A stretch of DNA of 64,000 bases from Streptomyces clavifer (GTDB lineage Bacteria > Actinomycetota > Actinomycetes > Streptomycetales > Streptomycetaceae), in the NCBI GenBank assembly GCA_014651175.1, contig BMWJ01000015.1, positions 1 to 64,000 of the forward strand, given 5' to 3'. The first letter of the stretch is position 1. Every line of letters starts with the position of its first letter. The notes under the pieces are model-generated. The model saw only the letters and a program-made list of their open reading frames with translations. It was not told where the DNA came from and did no database searches. Made by a program: the position numbers and the translations under genes. Positions 1 through 7,757 of the stretch are shown piece by piece.

Positions 1-663
1 GCCGGCCTGCCAGATCATGCTGGTCGTGAAGCCCGCGTCACCGGTGTCGTTGGTGATGTAGGCGTTCGGGTCGGCGGCGTGCAGCTTGCGCGCGGCGTCC
101 AGGTACTCGTCCCAGGTGGTGGGTGTGGCGATCTGGTGCTTGTCCAGGACCTTCTTGTTGAAGTAGAGCGCCATCGGGCCGGAGTCCATGGGCAGGGCGT
201 ACACGGCGTCGTCGATGGTGGCGGCGTTCCACGGGCCCGGCGAGTAGTCGCGCTTGAAGTCCGAGGCGCCGTACCTGCTGAGGTCCTCGAGGGACTTGCC
301 GAGGGCGAACTGACCGAGGGCGTAGTACTCGACCTGCGCGACGTCCGGCACACCGGATCCGGCCTGCACGGCGTTCTGCAGGGCGGTGTACTGGTCGTTG
401 CCGGTACCGGCGTTGACCAGCTTCACCTTGACCTTGGGATACCTCTCCTGGAAATCGCTGACCACCTGCTTCAGCGTCGGCTCCCACGCCCACACCGTGA
501 TCGAGCCGCCCTCCTTGAGAGCCGCCCGGAGATCACCACCCGTTACGGCCTTGTCCGAACCGGCGTCGTCACCGGTGCCGTCGGACCCGCACGCCGTGAG
601 GCTCAGCGCAGCCGCACACAGCAGGCCGACGCCGCGCATCGCGCGTCTGGTGGTCGTTCTCAT
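1..663 (-). CDS. ABC transporter sugar-binding lipoprotein (3' end cut by window)
   Basis: Extracellular solute-binding protein of a carbohydrate ABC importer (family 1). The 221 visible codons begin with a basic stretch and a hydrophobic signal ending in a lipobox (LTAC, Cys25), so the protein should be a membrane-anchored lipoprotein outside the cell. Family landmarks follow: ITVWAWEP, the QNAVQAGSGVPDVAQVE segment and the ALPMDSGPMALYFNKK segment, as in maltose/cellobiose-type binding proteins. The ATG is preceded by GGAG at suitable spacing. The C-terminal half and the permease genes expected downstream lie to the left of the window. The sugar is unknown. Perfect palindromes upstream suggest LacI-type control. 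Confidence 0.9.
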   Translation of the reverse strand, partial: MRTTTRRAMRGVGLLCAAALSLTACGSDGTGDDAGSDKAVTGGDLRAALKEGGSITVWAWEPTLKQVVSDFQERYPKVKVKLVNAGTGNDQYTALQNAVQAGSGVPDVAQVEYYALGQFALGKSLEDLSRYGASDFKRDYSPGPWNAATIDDAVYALPMDSGPMALYFNKKVLDKHQIATPTTWDEYLDAARKLHAADPNAYITNDTGDAGFTTSMIWQAG

Positions 664-1274
664 ATCGCTTTACTCCGTTGTGGTGAGGGTGGTTCATGAA
701 CCGTCGAGCGATCCGCACGTAGACGTACGGAAGTCCGGGAGGGCACATCGCCGGCTGAGGGTGAGCGTGCCAGCCCTGAAGCGCAGGTAGTTGACACTGC
801 AACCGCCTGGTGGTAGTCCACCGTGCTGCAGGTCGCGGCTACAACTGGTCACCTGCGCAGTTAACTTGAGATGGAACGTGTTTACACGTCCGCTCGAGTA
901 CGGTCAAGATTGGTCGGTTCGGGTGACGACGCGAGGGCGAGCCCTCAGTCGCCCCTGCTTCCTCCGCAACACCCGTACGGGCGGGGCCGGCTGAGCGGTG
1001 CGGCGGCTCGATCCGTGGCCTGTGCGGGGCCGGCGGGCCGAGACCGGTGAATACCGCGGGGTCGGCCAGGCGCAGCGGTCGGTGGCGCCCGGGGCGCGGA
1101 GGGGGTCCGACCCGTGGGCTGTGGTGGGAGCTCCGTGGGAGGTACCGGCCGGGAGCGCCCGGCTGCCGGAGGAGTCGGTGACGCGCCCGCGGAGGTGCGC
1201 CGGCCGTCAACGGAACGGGCGGGGGCGGCGGCCCCGGAGTTGTTCGAGGACACCGTCCCACGCAGGGTGTGCGC
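664..1274. other. 611-bp gene-free region
   Basis: No convincing coding frame: the open frames here are low-complexity Pro/Arg shadows. It holds the 691-702 palindrome, a short hairpin with arms GGTGG/CCACC at 809-822, and the inverted repeat ACGTGTTTACACGT (6-bp arms, 2-nt centre) at 876-889. The last lies in a locally AT-richer stretch and could be part of the promoter/operator region of the leftward transport operon. The rest to 1274 is featureless GC-rich sequence. Confidence 0.5.
691..702. promoter_or_regulatory. 12-bp palindrome upstream of the sugar-binding protein gene
   Basis: GGTTCATGAACC is a perfect palindrome 28 bp before the ATG of the sugar-binding lipoprotein, a plausible operator position for a local repressor. 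It lacks the central CG of classical LacI-family operators, so the regulator is uncertain. Confidence 0.35.
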
Positions 1275-1856
1275 TCAGCCGCGGGCGGCCGACGGCCCTT
1301 GTGCGGTGCGGTCGTCGTCGAGCCGGACGTACATGACCATGTCCCGGCGCCGGTCACCGATCCGCTGCCAGCTGCGCAGCAGCCCCTCACTCACGTACCC
1401 GGCGCTCTCGGCGGTCCGCGCCGACGCGGTGTTCCAGGGCTCGACGAGGAGCTGGACGCGCGGGATGCCCAGCTCGTGCAGGGCCCAGGTGGTGACCGTG
1501 CGGAGTGCCGCTCCCGCCACCCCCTGCCGCCGGGCCGGGCCGGTCATCCAGTAGCCGACCGTCGCCCGGCCCTCGGCGGACTCGCCGAGCCAGAGTCCGA
1601 TGGAGCCGACCGGACGCCGGTCCCGGGTGCGGACGATCGCGAACGGGTATCCGGCACCGGTTTCCGCCCTCTCCCACTGGCGCCGGACGAACGCCTCGGC
1701 CTCCTCGTCCGAGTACGGCGAGGGGATGGTCGTGATCAGCGGGATGTAGTCGTCCGCCGCCGCCTCGCGCACGAGGGACAGGTCGCTCATCTCCCAGGGA
1801 CGGAGGACGAAGTCGGGGCCGGCGGTCATGCTGGGGACGGTCAGGGGCTGTGCCAT
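1275..1856 (-). CDS. GNAT family N-acetyltransferase (RimJ/RimL-like)
   Basis: A 193-residue acetyl-CoA-dependent N-acetyltransferase. The acetyl-CoA-binding motif A appears as GYWMTGPARRQGVAGAALRTV, followed by the family segment with a conserved Asn (VEPWNTASARTAESAGY) typical of the RimJ/RimL subgroup, which acetylates protein N-termini or small amines. The second ATG is chosen because AGGA lies about 9 nt ahead of it, while the in-frame ATG three codons upstream overlaps that purine tract. It ends in a free-standing position and its start faces the end of the leftward MFS gene. The substrate cannot be told from sequence. Confidence 0.88.
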   Translation of the reverse strand: MAQPLTVPSMTAGPDFVLRPWEMSDLSLVREAAADDYIPLITTIPSPYSDEEAEAFVRRQWERAETGAGYPFAIVRTRDRRPVGSIGLWLGESAEGRATVGYWMTGPARRQGVAGAALRTVTTWALHELGIPRVQLLVEPWNTASARTAESAGYVSEGLLRSWQRIGDRRRDMVMYVRLDDDRTAQGPSAARG

Positions 1857-1899
1857 GGCCGTCATCCTGTACCGGACGGGCCCGCGAACAGGGTGCGAC

Positions 1900-3351
1900 T
1901 CACCCGGCGGAGGCGCTCCGGCCGGGACGGCCGAGGAAGGCTCCGGCGAGCAGGGCGCCGGCCAGTACGAGCGCGGAGTTGACCAGGACCGCCGCCGAGA
2001 CGCCGGACAGCACGGCGTCGGGCCCCGTCGCCGCGCCCGTCCGAGCGGTGACGACCGCGCTCATGACCGGGATGCCCATCGTGATCCCGACCTGCTGCGT
2101 CATCGTGGCGAGCCCGGTGGCCAGGCCCTGCTCCTCGTCGGGGAGCCCGGAGGTCGCGGTGACCATGAAGCCCACGATCATCAGCATGTTGCCGACGCCG
2201 CCCACGAAGGTCGCGGCCAGCAGGAGCACGATCCAGCCGCCGGACGTGCCGAGCGCGACCAGGGAGAGGGTGGCGGCGGCCTGGACGACACCGCCCAGGA
2301 CGATCGTGCGCCGCTTGTCGTACCTGCCCACCACACGTCCTGCGGCCAGCCCGCCGACGACGGTCCCGGCACCCAGGACGCCGAAGGCGAGCCCGGTGGC
2401 GAGCGGCGAGTAGCCGAGGACCTCCTGGAGGTAGAGCGTGAGCAGGAAGACCAGGGAGGTCTCGGTGACGAAGGCGATCAGCCCGGTGGCGTTGCCCCAG
2501 ATGACACTGCGCCGCTTCAGGATGTGCACCGGGACCAGGGGCGCCGCCGCCCTCTTCTCGACGAACCAGAAGCCGGTGAGGAGCGCCGCACCCGCGAGCA
2601 GCGTGGCCAGGGTCGCGGGCGCCCACCAGCCGGACTCGCCGGCCCGCGTCAGGCCGTACACCAGGAGCAGCAGACCGCCGGTGACGGTCGCGGCGCCCGG
2701 GACGTCGAGCTTCGGGCGGACGGCGGGCCGGGAGTCGGTGATCACCGACGGGGCCAGGGCCACGACGAGTGCGGCGACGGGGACGTTGACGAAGAACGCC
2801 CAGCGCCAGGAGAGCAGATCGGTCAGCAGGCCGCCGAGGATCGCCCCGGCGGTGAAGCCGGCCGACATCAGGGCGCCGTTGAGGCCGAGGGCGCGTTCGC
2901 GCAGCGGACCCTCCTGGAACGCCGTGGTGAGCAGCGCGAGCCCGGCCGGGGTGACCGCCGCGGTGGCCAGGCCCTGAAGGACCCGCGCGGTGAGCAGCAC
3001 CTCCGGGGAGGTGGCGAGACCGCCGAGCGCGGAGGACAGTCCGAGGACGACCATGCCGCCGACGAACAGGCGCTTACGGCCGACGAGATCGGCGATGCGG
3101 CCGAACAGCAGCGTGAATCCGGCGGCGGCGAGCGCGAAGGAGGTGGCGATCCACTGGAGGTGCGAGAGGGTGAATCCGAGCCCCTCGCCGACGGCGGGCA
3201 ACGCCACGTTCAGGATCGAGAAGTCCACGGCGACCATGAACTGTGCCCCGAGGAGGAGGGTCAGGACGAGCTTCTGCCGTCCCGTCATGCGCGGGACGGG
3301 GGCGGCCGGGGGCGGAGGGGCGGCGGGGAGCGCCGTGCGGGACGTGGACAT
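1900..3351 (-). CDS. MFS drug-efflux transporter, DHA2-like (14-TM type)
   Basis: A 483-residue proton-coupled efflux transporter of the major facilitator superfamily. A short Pro/Ala-rich cytoplasmic leader precedes TM1 (ending VDFSILNVALP, the DHA2 signature). The TM2-TM3 loop has GRIADLVGRKR (motif A), and the antiporter motif region is around GLALLTTAFQEG. The number of hydrophobic blocks and the length fit the 14-segment group that exports antibiotics and dyes. It is transcribed divergently from the TetR gene at 3456, and the 104 bp between them hold inverted repeats. The arrangement implies TetR-repressed, substrate-induced efflux; the substrate is unknown. Confidence 0.9.
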   Translation of the reverse strand: MSTSRTALPAAPPPPAAPVPRMTGRQKLVLTLLLGAQFMVAVDFSILNVALPAVGEGLGFTLSHLQWIATSFALAAAGFTLLFGRIADLVGRKRLFVGGMVVLGLSSALGGLATSPEVLLTARVLQGLATAAVTPAGLALLTTAFQEGPLRERALGLNGALMSAGFTAGAILGGLLTDLLSWRWAFFVNVPVAALVVALAPSVITDSRPAVRPKLDVPGAATVTGGLLLLVYGLTRAGESGWWAPATLATLLAGAALLTGFWFVEKRAAAPLVPVHILKRRSVIWGNATGLIAFVTETSLVFLLTLYLQEVLGYSPLATGLAFGVLGAGTVVGGLAAGRVVGRYDKRRTIVLGGVVQAAATLSLVALGTSGGWIVLLLAATFVGGVGNMLMIVGFMVTATSGLPDEEQGLATGLATMTQQVGITMGIPVMSAVVTARTGAATGPDAVLSGVSAAVLVNSALVLAGALLAGAFLGRPGRSASAG

Positions 3352-3380
3352 GGTGAGCCCTTTCCTGAAGGCGGAGGTCT

Positions 3381-3402
3381 TAACGGGTCCGTGGTTCCGT
3401 TA
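3381..3402. promoter_or_regulatory. Putative TetR operator between divergent MFS and TetR genes
   Basis: TAACGG and CCGTTA form perfect 6-bp arms around a 10-nt spacer. A third copy of the half-site (CCGTTA, 3451-3456) overlaps the start codon of the TetR gene. The position between divergent genes fits an autoregulated TetR/efflux pair. Confidence 0.55.
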
Positions 3403-3455
3403 GGGTGGGATCACCGTAGCAGGGCTGAACTGATTAATGGAACTGGAGACCCGTT

Positions 3456-4067
3456 ATGGATGCAGAGGGAGCGGAGCCGGGCATGGTCCGGCCCGGTGGG
3501 CGCACGGCCCGGGTACGGGAATCCGTCCTGCGGGCGGCCGGTGACGCACTGGCCGAGCAGGGATTCGACCGGCTCGACCTCGCCGACGTGGCGCGCCGCG
3601 CAGGAGTCGGCAAGACGACGGTCTACCGGCGATGGGCCGGCACGGCCGGTCTGGTCGCCGACCTGCTCGCGGACATGGCGGAGCAGTCCGTACCGCGTAC
3701 GGACACGGGTTCCCTGGCCGAGGACCTCAGGGCCAACGCCCGGCTGGTGGTGCGGACCCTCGCCGACCCGCGCCAGGGGGCGCTCTTCGCCGCCGTGATC
3801 GCGGCGGCCACCTGCGATCCGCGTACGGCCGAGGCGCTGCACCGCTTCTACGCGGTGCGCATCGCGGAGTGGTCGGGCTGTGTCGACGCGGCGGTCGAGC
3901 GGGGCGACGTGCCCGCCGGTACCGACGCGGGCGAGGTGATCCGGGCGGTCTCCGCCCCGCTCTACTACCGGATGCTGGCCAGCGGCGACCCCCTCGACGA
4001 GGCCGCCGCCGACCGTGCGGCCGAGGCGGCGGCGGTGGCGGCGCGGGCGGGGGTGTACGTGCGCTGA
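3456..4067 (+). CDS. TetR family transcriptional regulator
   Basis: A 203-residue repressor. The N-terminal helix-turn-helix is clear at about residues 20-65 (RESVLRAAGDALAEQGFDRL, then DVARRAGVGKTTVYRRW). The C-terminal ligand-binding half is Ala/Asp-rich and of the TetR C11-like type. The ATG has GGAG 7 nt upstream. Its divergent position to the MFS exporter, with shared inverted repeats, suggests it represses that pump and itself and is released by the pump's substrate. No key residue is missing. Confidence 0.9.
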   Translation: MDAEGAEPGMVRPGGRTARVRESVLRAAGDALAEQGFDRLDLADVARRAGVGKTTVYRRWAGTAGLVADLLADMAEQSVPRTDTGSLAEDLRANARLVVRTLADPRQGALFAAVIAAATCDPRTAEALHRFYAVRIAEWSGCVDAAVERGDVPAGTDAGEVIRAVSAPLYYRMLASGDPLDEAAADRAAEAAAVAARAGVYVR

Positions 4068-4074
4068 GAGGGCG

Positions 4075-4298
4075 TCAGGACCCGGTGCCCGCCGACCGCT
4101 CGGCGATGCGGTGCAGATGACCGTCGAAGGAGAGCGGACGGTCGCCGGTCAGAGAGGCGAGCAGGGCCGCAATACGCAGCTCTTCGCGGCGTCCACGCCG
4201 GGCCGGCTCCCACGGAACCTCATCGGCTCGACATGGCCGCAGCTGGGAAGCCACAAGCCGGCCTTGCGGTGGGCGACGAGCAGGAGCTCCTCCGGGGC
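4075..4298 (-). pseudogene. Nudix hydrolase remnant, frameshifted and truncated at both ends
   Basis: Two adjacent minus-strand frames together spell a Nudix domain core. The first frame (about 4298-4226) reads LLLVAHRKAGLWLPSCGHVEP. The second (about 4228-4075) reads DEVPWEPARRGRREELRIAALLASLTGDRP. Joined, they match the family pattern WLPxGGHvEPDExPwexArREarEElgi, with a one-base deletion in the Pro codon before Asp-Glu. The usual PGG is altered to SCG, the N-terminal strand is missing because the neighbouring gene ends just upstream, and the C-terminus diverges after TGDRP. It is not expected to make an active enzyme. It lies between a TetR gene and a lipoprotein gene. Confidence 0.7.
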
Positions 4299-4315
4299 TC
4301 TCATCAAGCACAAGC

Positions 4316-5284
4316 TCAGCCGGTCTGCGCGTCCAGCAGTGTGCCCAGGTCGACGGTGTTCCCGGCGGACGGGGTGCTGACGGTCACCGGCTCATTGATC
4401 CGGAGGAAGGTGACGGTCAGGTCGATGGGATCGCCGGCAACCGGCTCGAGCAGCACTCCGTCGGCGTTGAAGTGCGCCGCGTGGGTGGCGCCCCGCATGC
4501 GGAACTGCCTGGCGCGCCCGCCGTCGTCGATCCACAGATCCATGATGAGGTTCTTGGCGAAGCGCAGCGCACCGAACTGGTCGAGGCTATAAGTCTGACG
4601 CTCCCGGGTCGCCTTGTCGGTGGCGGCCCGCTGGGCGGCCCGTAGCCCGTCGGAGGTGACCGTGCCCCGGTAGTGCGTAGTGCGGGCGCCGTCGATCGTT
4701 TCGGTCCCGACCCTCTTCGCGTTCTTGGAGCCTGTCAGGAGCGTCGACTGGACGATCGGACTGCCCTCGACCTGACGGGGCAGTACGCCGTAGGACTGAC
4801 TGTCGACCGAGAAGAGGCCCCAGCCCGCCGGCTTGATCCGGAGCCAGCTTCTCCCGTTCAACTCCTTGGCGTCCAGATTCGCCACCCCCCGCAACTTCTG
4901 GATCTCGAGTGCGCTGCCGCCCACGTACAGCGTCTTATCGGCGAACCGGACGTTCAGCGGGCCTTTCGCACGCTGGTCCGCCGTGGTCAGTTCCATGCTC
5001 ATGGCCAGCGGCGCCGTGTTCATGGCCGCCTCTACGGTCAACCGGCCCCGGTCCGGCACGGATCCGGCGATCCGGTATCGGAGGGACGTGATGCCTGCGG
5101 AATCCTCCGCGGCTTTCGCCACCGCTTCGGCGGCCGTCAGGACCGGTGCCGCCGTCTTCGTGGACCCGCCGGAACCACTCCCGGTACCCGTCCCACACGC
5201 CCCGGCCCCTCCGCCGAGCAGCACGACCCCGAGGGCCGCACTCGCCACTCTTCGCGACGCGGACCGGCAAACAGACATCCCCAT
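4316..5284 (-). CDS. Putative lipoprotein, LppX/LolA-like fold
   Basis: A 322-residue exported lipoprotein. Signal peptide and lipobox (GAGAC, Cys30) are followed by a Gly/Ser/Thr linker and a domain with repeated beta segments (VEAAMNTAPLAMSMEL, VRFADKTLYVGG, HYRGTVTSDGL, LIMDLWIDDGGRARQFRM). This resembles the actinobacterial LppX/LprAFG and LolA-like lipoproteins that carry lipophilic molecules in a half-barrel. The start at ATGGGGATG is chosen because a GGGGG tract sits just ahead and the signal peptide begins there; the frame is open upstream without a ribosome site. No partner gene is adjacent. The function is inferred from fold-like features only. Confidence 0.78.
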   Translation of the reverse strand: MGMSVCRSASRRVASAALGVVLLGGGAGACGTGTGSGSGGSTKTAAPVLTAAEAVAKAAEDSAGITSLRYRIAGSVPDRGRLTVEAAMNTAPLAMSMELTTADQRAKGPLNVRFADKTLYVGGSALEIQKLRGVANLDAKELNGRSWLRIKPAGWGLFSVDSQSYGVLPRQVEGSPIVQSTLLTGSKNAKRVGTETIDGARTTHYRGTVTSDGLRAAQRAATDKATRERQTYSLDQFGALRFAKNLIMDLWIDDGGRARQFRMRGATHAAHFNADGVLLEPVAGDPIDLTVTFLRINEPVTVSTPSAGNTVDLGTLLDAQTG

Positions 5285-5684
5285 GCTTCCCCCTGGATGA
5301 CTCGGGACGGGAAGTTGATCAAGCAAGGGCGCGATCGTATCCCGGGGAGAAGGGCGCCTGTCCACGGATCCTCGTGCGTAGGGCCGATCGTGCCAACGGG
5401 CCCAGGTGCATGCCGGGCCCCGGTGGAGGTCGGCCGGCCGGTCATGCCAGGTGCCGGTCCACCGCTCGTCGGCTGACGGCCCGGATTCGGTGGGCGCGCC
5501 GGACGTCTGCGAGGAGCGGGTGGATGACCTGGTGGTCGAGCGGCACCGGCTGCGGGCCGCAGCGTACGGCGTCGCCCGGGTGGCATCAATGTCGTAACGG
5601 TGCGCCTCGGGCGGGTTCCGGCGTGGTCGAGACGACGCTGCCCGAAATCCCGCCAGTCCTCCGGCGCAGCCTTACGGCACGCCT
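5285..5684. other. 400-bp region with no confident gene
   Basis: Open frames on both strands here are Arg/Pro-rich and do not resemble a known family. A short minus-strand stretch around 5450-5590 (ending near VSRRAVDRHLA) reads like natural protein but has no start or context. Lying between a truncated MazG-like gene and the lipoprotein gene, and close to the Nudix remnant, the region may be residue of decayed genes. Confidence 0.4.
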
Positions 5685-5912
5685 TCAGTGAACCTGTCGG
5701 GGGCACCGGCGTATGGATGCGTTCCGCCACCGATCCGGGACCCCCTTGCGTGGGTTCTGGCCGGTGGCGCCGATGACGGCCCGGGAGACCTCGCCCACCT
5801 CCTCCGACAGCTTCAGCATCCGCAACAGGAGGTCCTGTTCCGGCGGGACCCCGGTCGCCGAGTCCAGCCAGGCGTGCAGGTGGTCGACGGTGTCCCAGGG
5901 GTGAGTGTTCAT
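5685..5912 (-). pseudogene. Truncated MazG-like NTP pyrophosphohydrolase
   Basis: The 75 codons start with a good match to the actinobacterial MazG-like family: WDTVDHLHAWLD, then LLRMLKLSEEVGEVSRAVIGATGQNPRKG, which carries the first metal-binding EExxE-type motif (EEVGE). The family normally continues with the second acidic helix (a W/D/V-E-LCDV segment) to about 110 residues. Here the frame runs into an unrelated Arg-rich tail and stops 18 codons after NPRKG, so half the active site is missing. No good ribosome site precedes the ATG, and the true start may lie upstream within the end of the PhzF gene. Likely nonfunctional. Confidence 0.65.
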
Positions 5913-5938
5913 GGCGAACAGGATGCCGGTCGCGTCCG

Positions 5939-6793
5939 TCAGGCGATGCGGGTTCCCGTGCCGCTCACCCTGATCCGTGCGTCGCCGGGCCGCAGCTCCA
6001 CGGTGAGGGTGCCGGGACGGCCCAGGTCGGCGCCCTGGTGCAGGGTCATGACCGCGTCGTCCGGGACGATGCCGCGCTCGCGCGCGTACGCGCCGAAAGC
6101 CGCCGCCGCCGCACCCGTCGCGGGATCCTCGACCACCCCGCCGACCGGGAACGGGTCGCGGACGTGGAAGACCGTCTCCGATGCGCGCCGCACCAGCTGG
6201 AGCGTGGTCAGGTCCAGGAGGCGCATCAGCGCCTCCAGCCGGGCGAAGTCGTAGTCCAGGTCCGCCAGTCGCTCACGGGTCGCGGCTGCCAGCACCAGGT
6301 GGCGGGCGCCCGCGTAGGCGATGCGGGGCGGCAGCGCGGGGTCCAGGTCGGCGGCCTGCCAGTCCAGGGCGGCCAGGGCCTCCGCGAGGTCGTCCGGGGC
6401 GATGTCCTCGACGTGCGGCTCGACGCTGGTCAGGGTCGCCCGGAGCTCGCCGCCCTCCCGGGTGACGGTGACCGGGACCGTGCCCGCGCGGGTGGTGAAC
6501 ACGAGGTCTCCCGGACCGTCGCGTTCGGCGAGGGCGATGGCTGTCGCGACCGTCGCGTGGCCGCAGAACGGGACTTCGGCCCTGGGGCTGAAGTAGCGGA
6601 TCGTGTACCCGCCCCGGCCGTCCGGTGCCGTGAGGAACGCCGACTCGCTGTAGCCCAGCCCGGCGGCGACGGCGAGCATGGCCGCGTCGTCGAGCCCGGT
6701 GGCGTCCAGGACGACGCCTGCGGGGTTGCCCCCCTCGGGGTCGGCGGAGAAGGCGGTGTAGCGGAGGACCTCGGGGCTGGGCAGTCGGCTCAT
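5939..6793 (-). CDS. PhzF family isomerase/epimerase
   Basis: A 284-residue PhzF-fold protein. The family isomerises trans-2,3-dihydro-3-hydroxyanthranilate in phenazine synthesis, but most members are of unknown substrate. Signatures: RYTAFSADPEGGNPAGVVLD at the N-terminus; LGYSESAFL with the catalytic Glu; the RYFSPRAEVPFCGHATVATA block; and the late EDPATGAAAAAFGAY motif. The start at MSRLPSPEV matches the normal N-terminus; an open frame extends about 97 codons upstream but is low-complexity. No phenazine genes are nearby, so a phenazine role is not supported. A second, shorter PhzF paralog lies at 27267. Confidence 0.88.
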   Translation of the reverse strand: MSRLPSPEVLRYTAFSADPEGGNPAGVVLDATGLDDAAMLAVAAGLGYSESAFLTAPDGRGGYTIRYFSPRAEVPFCGHATVATAIALAERDGPGDLVFTTRAGTVPVTVTREGGELRATLTSVEPHVEDIAPDDLAEALAALDWQAADLDPALPPRIAYAGARHLVLAAATRERLADLDYDFARLEALMRLLDLTTLQLVRRASETVFHVRDPFPVGGVVEDPATGAAAAAFGAYARERGIVPDDAVMTLHQGADLGRPGTLTVELRPGDARIRVSGTGTRIA

Positions 6794-7145
6794 GGGCACG
6801 TCAACCAAGGCGTCTGCGCGGGCATTCCCGGGCACGGGCGGGAGCCGGCCGGGCGTGGGCCGCAGGGCGGACCGGGGTGCGGAACGCGGGTGGAACGCGC
6901 CCCGACAGGGCGTGGACCGAGACCGGACCGGGTCCGGAGCGTGCCCGGAGCGGGTGGCGTGCGGAGCGGTCCGTGCCCGGTCCGGGCACCACCGTGGCCG
7001 GTCCGCGGATTTCCGGGTGCGCTCCGGGGGCATTCCCCGGAGCGGTCCGGGAAGGCTTCCCGGGGTGGCCCGGGGTCCTGACACCCCGGGCCACCCTCCG
7101 GCCGGTCCCGCGGCCCCCCGGTCCGCGGCGGCCCGTTCACTGTGG
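6794..7145. other. 352-bp GC-rich spacer with hairpins
   Basis: No gene is supported. It contains repeated CCGG-rich words, a hairpin GTGCCCGG/CCGGGCAC with a 1-nt centre at 6973-6989, and the strong terminator at 7064-7095. Confidence 0.5.
7064..7095 (-). terminator. Strong stem-loop terminator after the lamin-tail gene
   Basis: A perfect 13-bp stem (GGTGGCCCGGGGT / ACCCCGGGCCACC) with a 6-nt loop, 50 nt beyond the stop codon of the leftward lamin-tail gene. There is no U-tract, as is common for actinobacterial terminators. Confidence 0.75.
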
Positions 7146-7610
7146 TCAGTGGCAGGCCTTGACGCCGTTGCCCTTCGTCCAGGAGCAGGAGTCCCGGAGG
7201 GTGCCCGTCGGCTTGTACAGCCGCGCCTTGTCGCCGGTGTTGTTCCAGACGTACGAACCGCGGTTCCAGTAGACGTGCGACGAGGTGTTCTTGCCCTTGC
7301 CGGTGTGCACCCGGACCGTCTTGCCCGCCGCGAGGCCGAGGGTGCCGAAGGTGTACGTGTAGCCGGTGTTGTCCTTCAGCTTGTAGCCCTTGAGCTGCAG
7401 CTTGGACTTCCCGTTGTTGTGGATGTCCACGTACTCGGCGTTGAGGGACGTGTTCGTCCGGGTGTCCTTGCCGGGGCTGTCGTACTGGATCTTGCCGAGG
7501 TGCAGTCCGCCCTGGTGGGAGGCGGCCGAAGCCGGGGCCGTGGCGAGGAGCGAGCAGGCCAGGGCGGTGGCTGCGGCCAGGGCGAGGGGTGCGGTGGTAC
7601 GTATGCGCAT
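7146..7610 (-). CDS. Secreted lamin-tail-domain (LTD) protein
   Basis: A 154-residue secreted protein. The signal peptide is MRIRTTAPLALAAATALACS... with an Ala-x-Ala site near residue 30. The rest is one lamin tail domain, a beta-sandwich seen in many Streptomyces exoproteins: EYVDIHNNGKSKLQLKGYKLKDN, TYTFGTLGLAAGKTVRVHTGKG, then YVWNNTGDKARLYKPTGTLRDSCSW. The ATG has AGGAGG 9 nt upstream; the frame opens earlier but without a ribosome site. The domain alone suggests a binding or structural role at the cell surface, possibly nucleic-acid or glycan related. No enzyme domain is present. Confidence 0.85.
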   Translation of the reverse strand: MRIRTTAPLALAAATALACSLLATAPASAASHQGGLHLGKIQYDSPGKDTRTNTSLNAEYVDIHNNGKSKLQLKGYKLKDNTGYTYTFGTLGLAAGKTVRVHTGKGKNTSSHVYWNRGSYVWNNTGDKARLYKPTGTLRDSCSWTKGNGVKACH

Positions 7611-7757
7611 GCGGTGTGGTCCTCCTGTGTGCATCAGGTGAAGGTCAGCAGCATACGGGCAGCATGCGCTTGTCAGACCACAGGAGGTAAATTCGTTGAA
7701 AGTGCTCAAAATCTGTCATTCGTAGGCCCGTTCTGAGCTGCAAGTGAAGCGAATTCG

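Noticed and set aside
998..1336. Possible small plus-strand gene in the spacer before the GNAT gene
   Set aside because: Arg/Gly/Pro-rich, no ribosome site, overlaps the end of the real GNAT gene on the other strand.
1828..3798. 656-codon plus-strand frame opposite the MFS gene
   Set aside because: Asp/Arg/Gly-rich shadow with no hydrophobic pattern or motif; the minus-strand MFS gene is unmistakable.
5939..6793. Phenazine biosynthesis locus
   Set aside because: PhzF-fold proteins are common and no other phz genes occur in the window.
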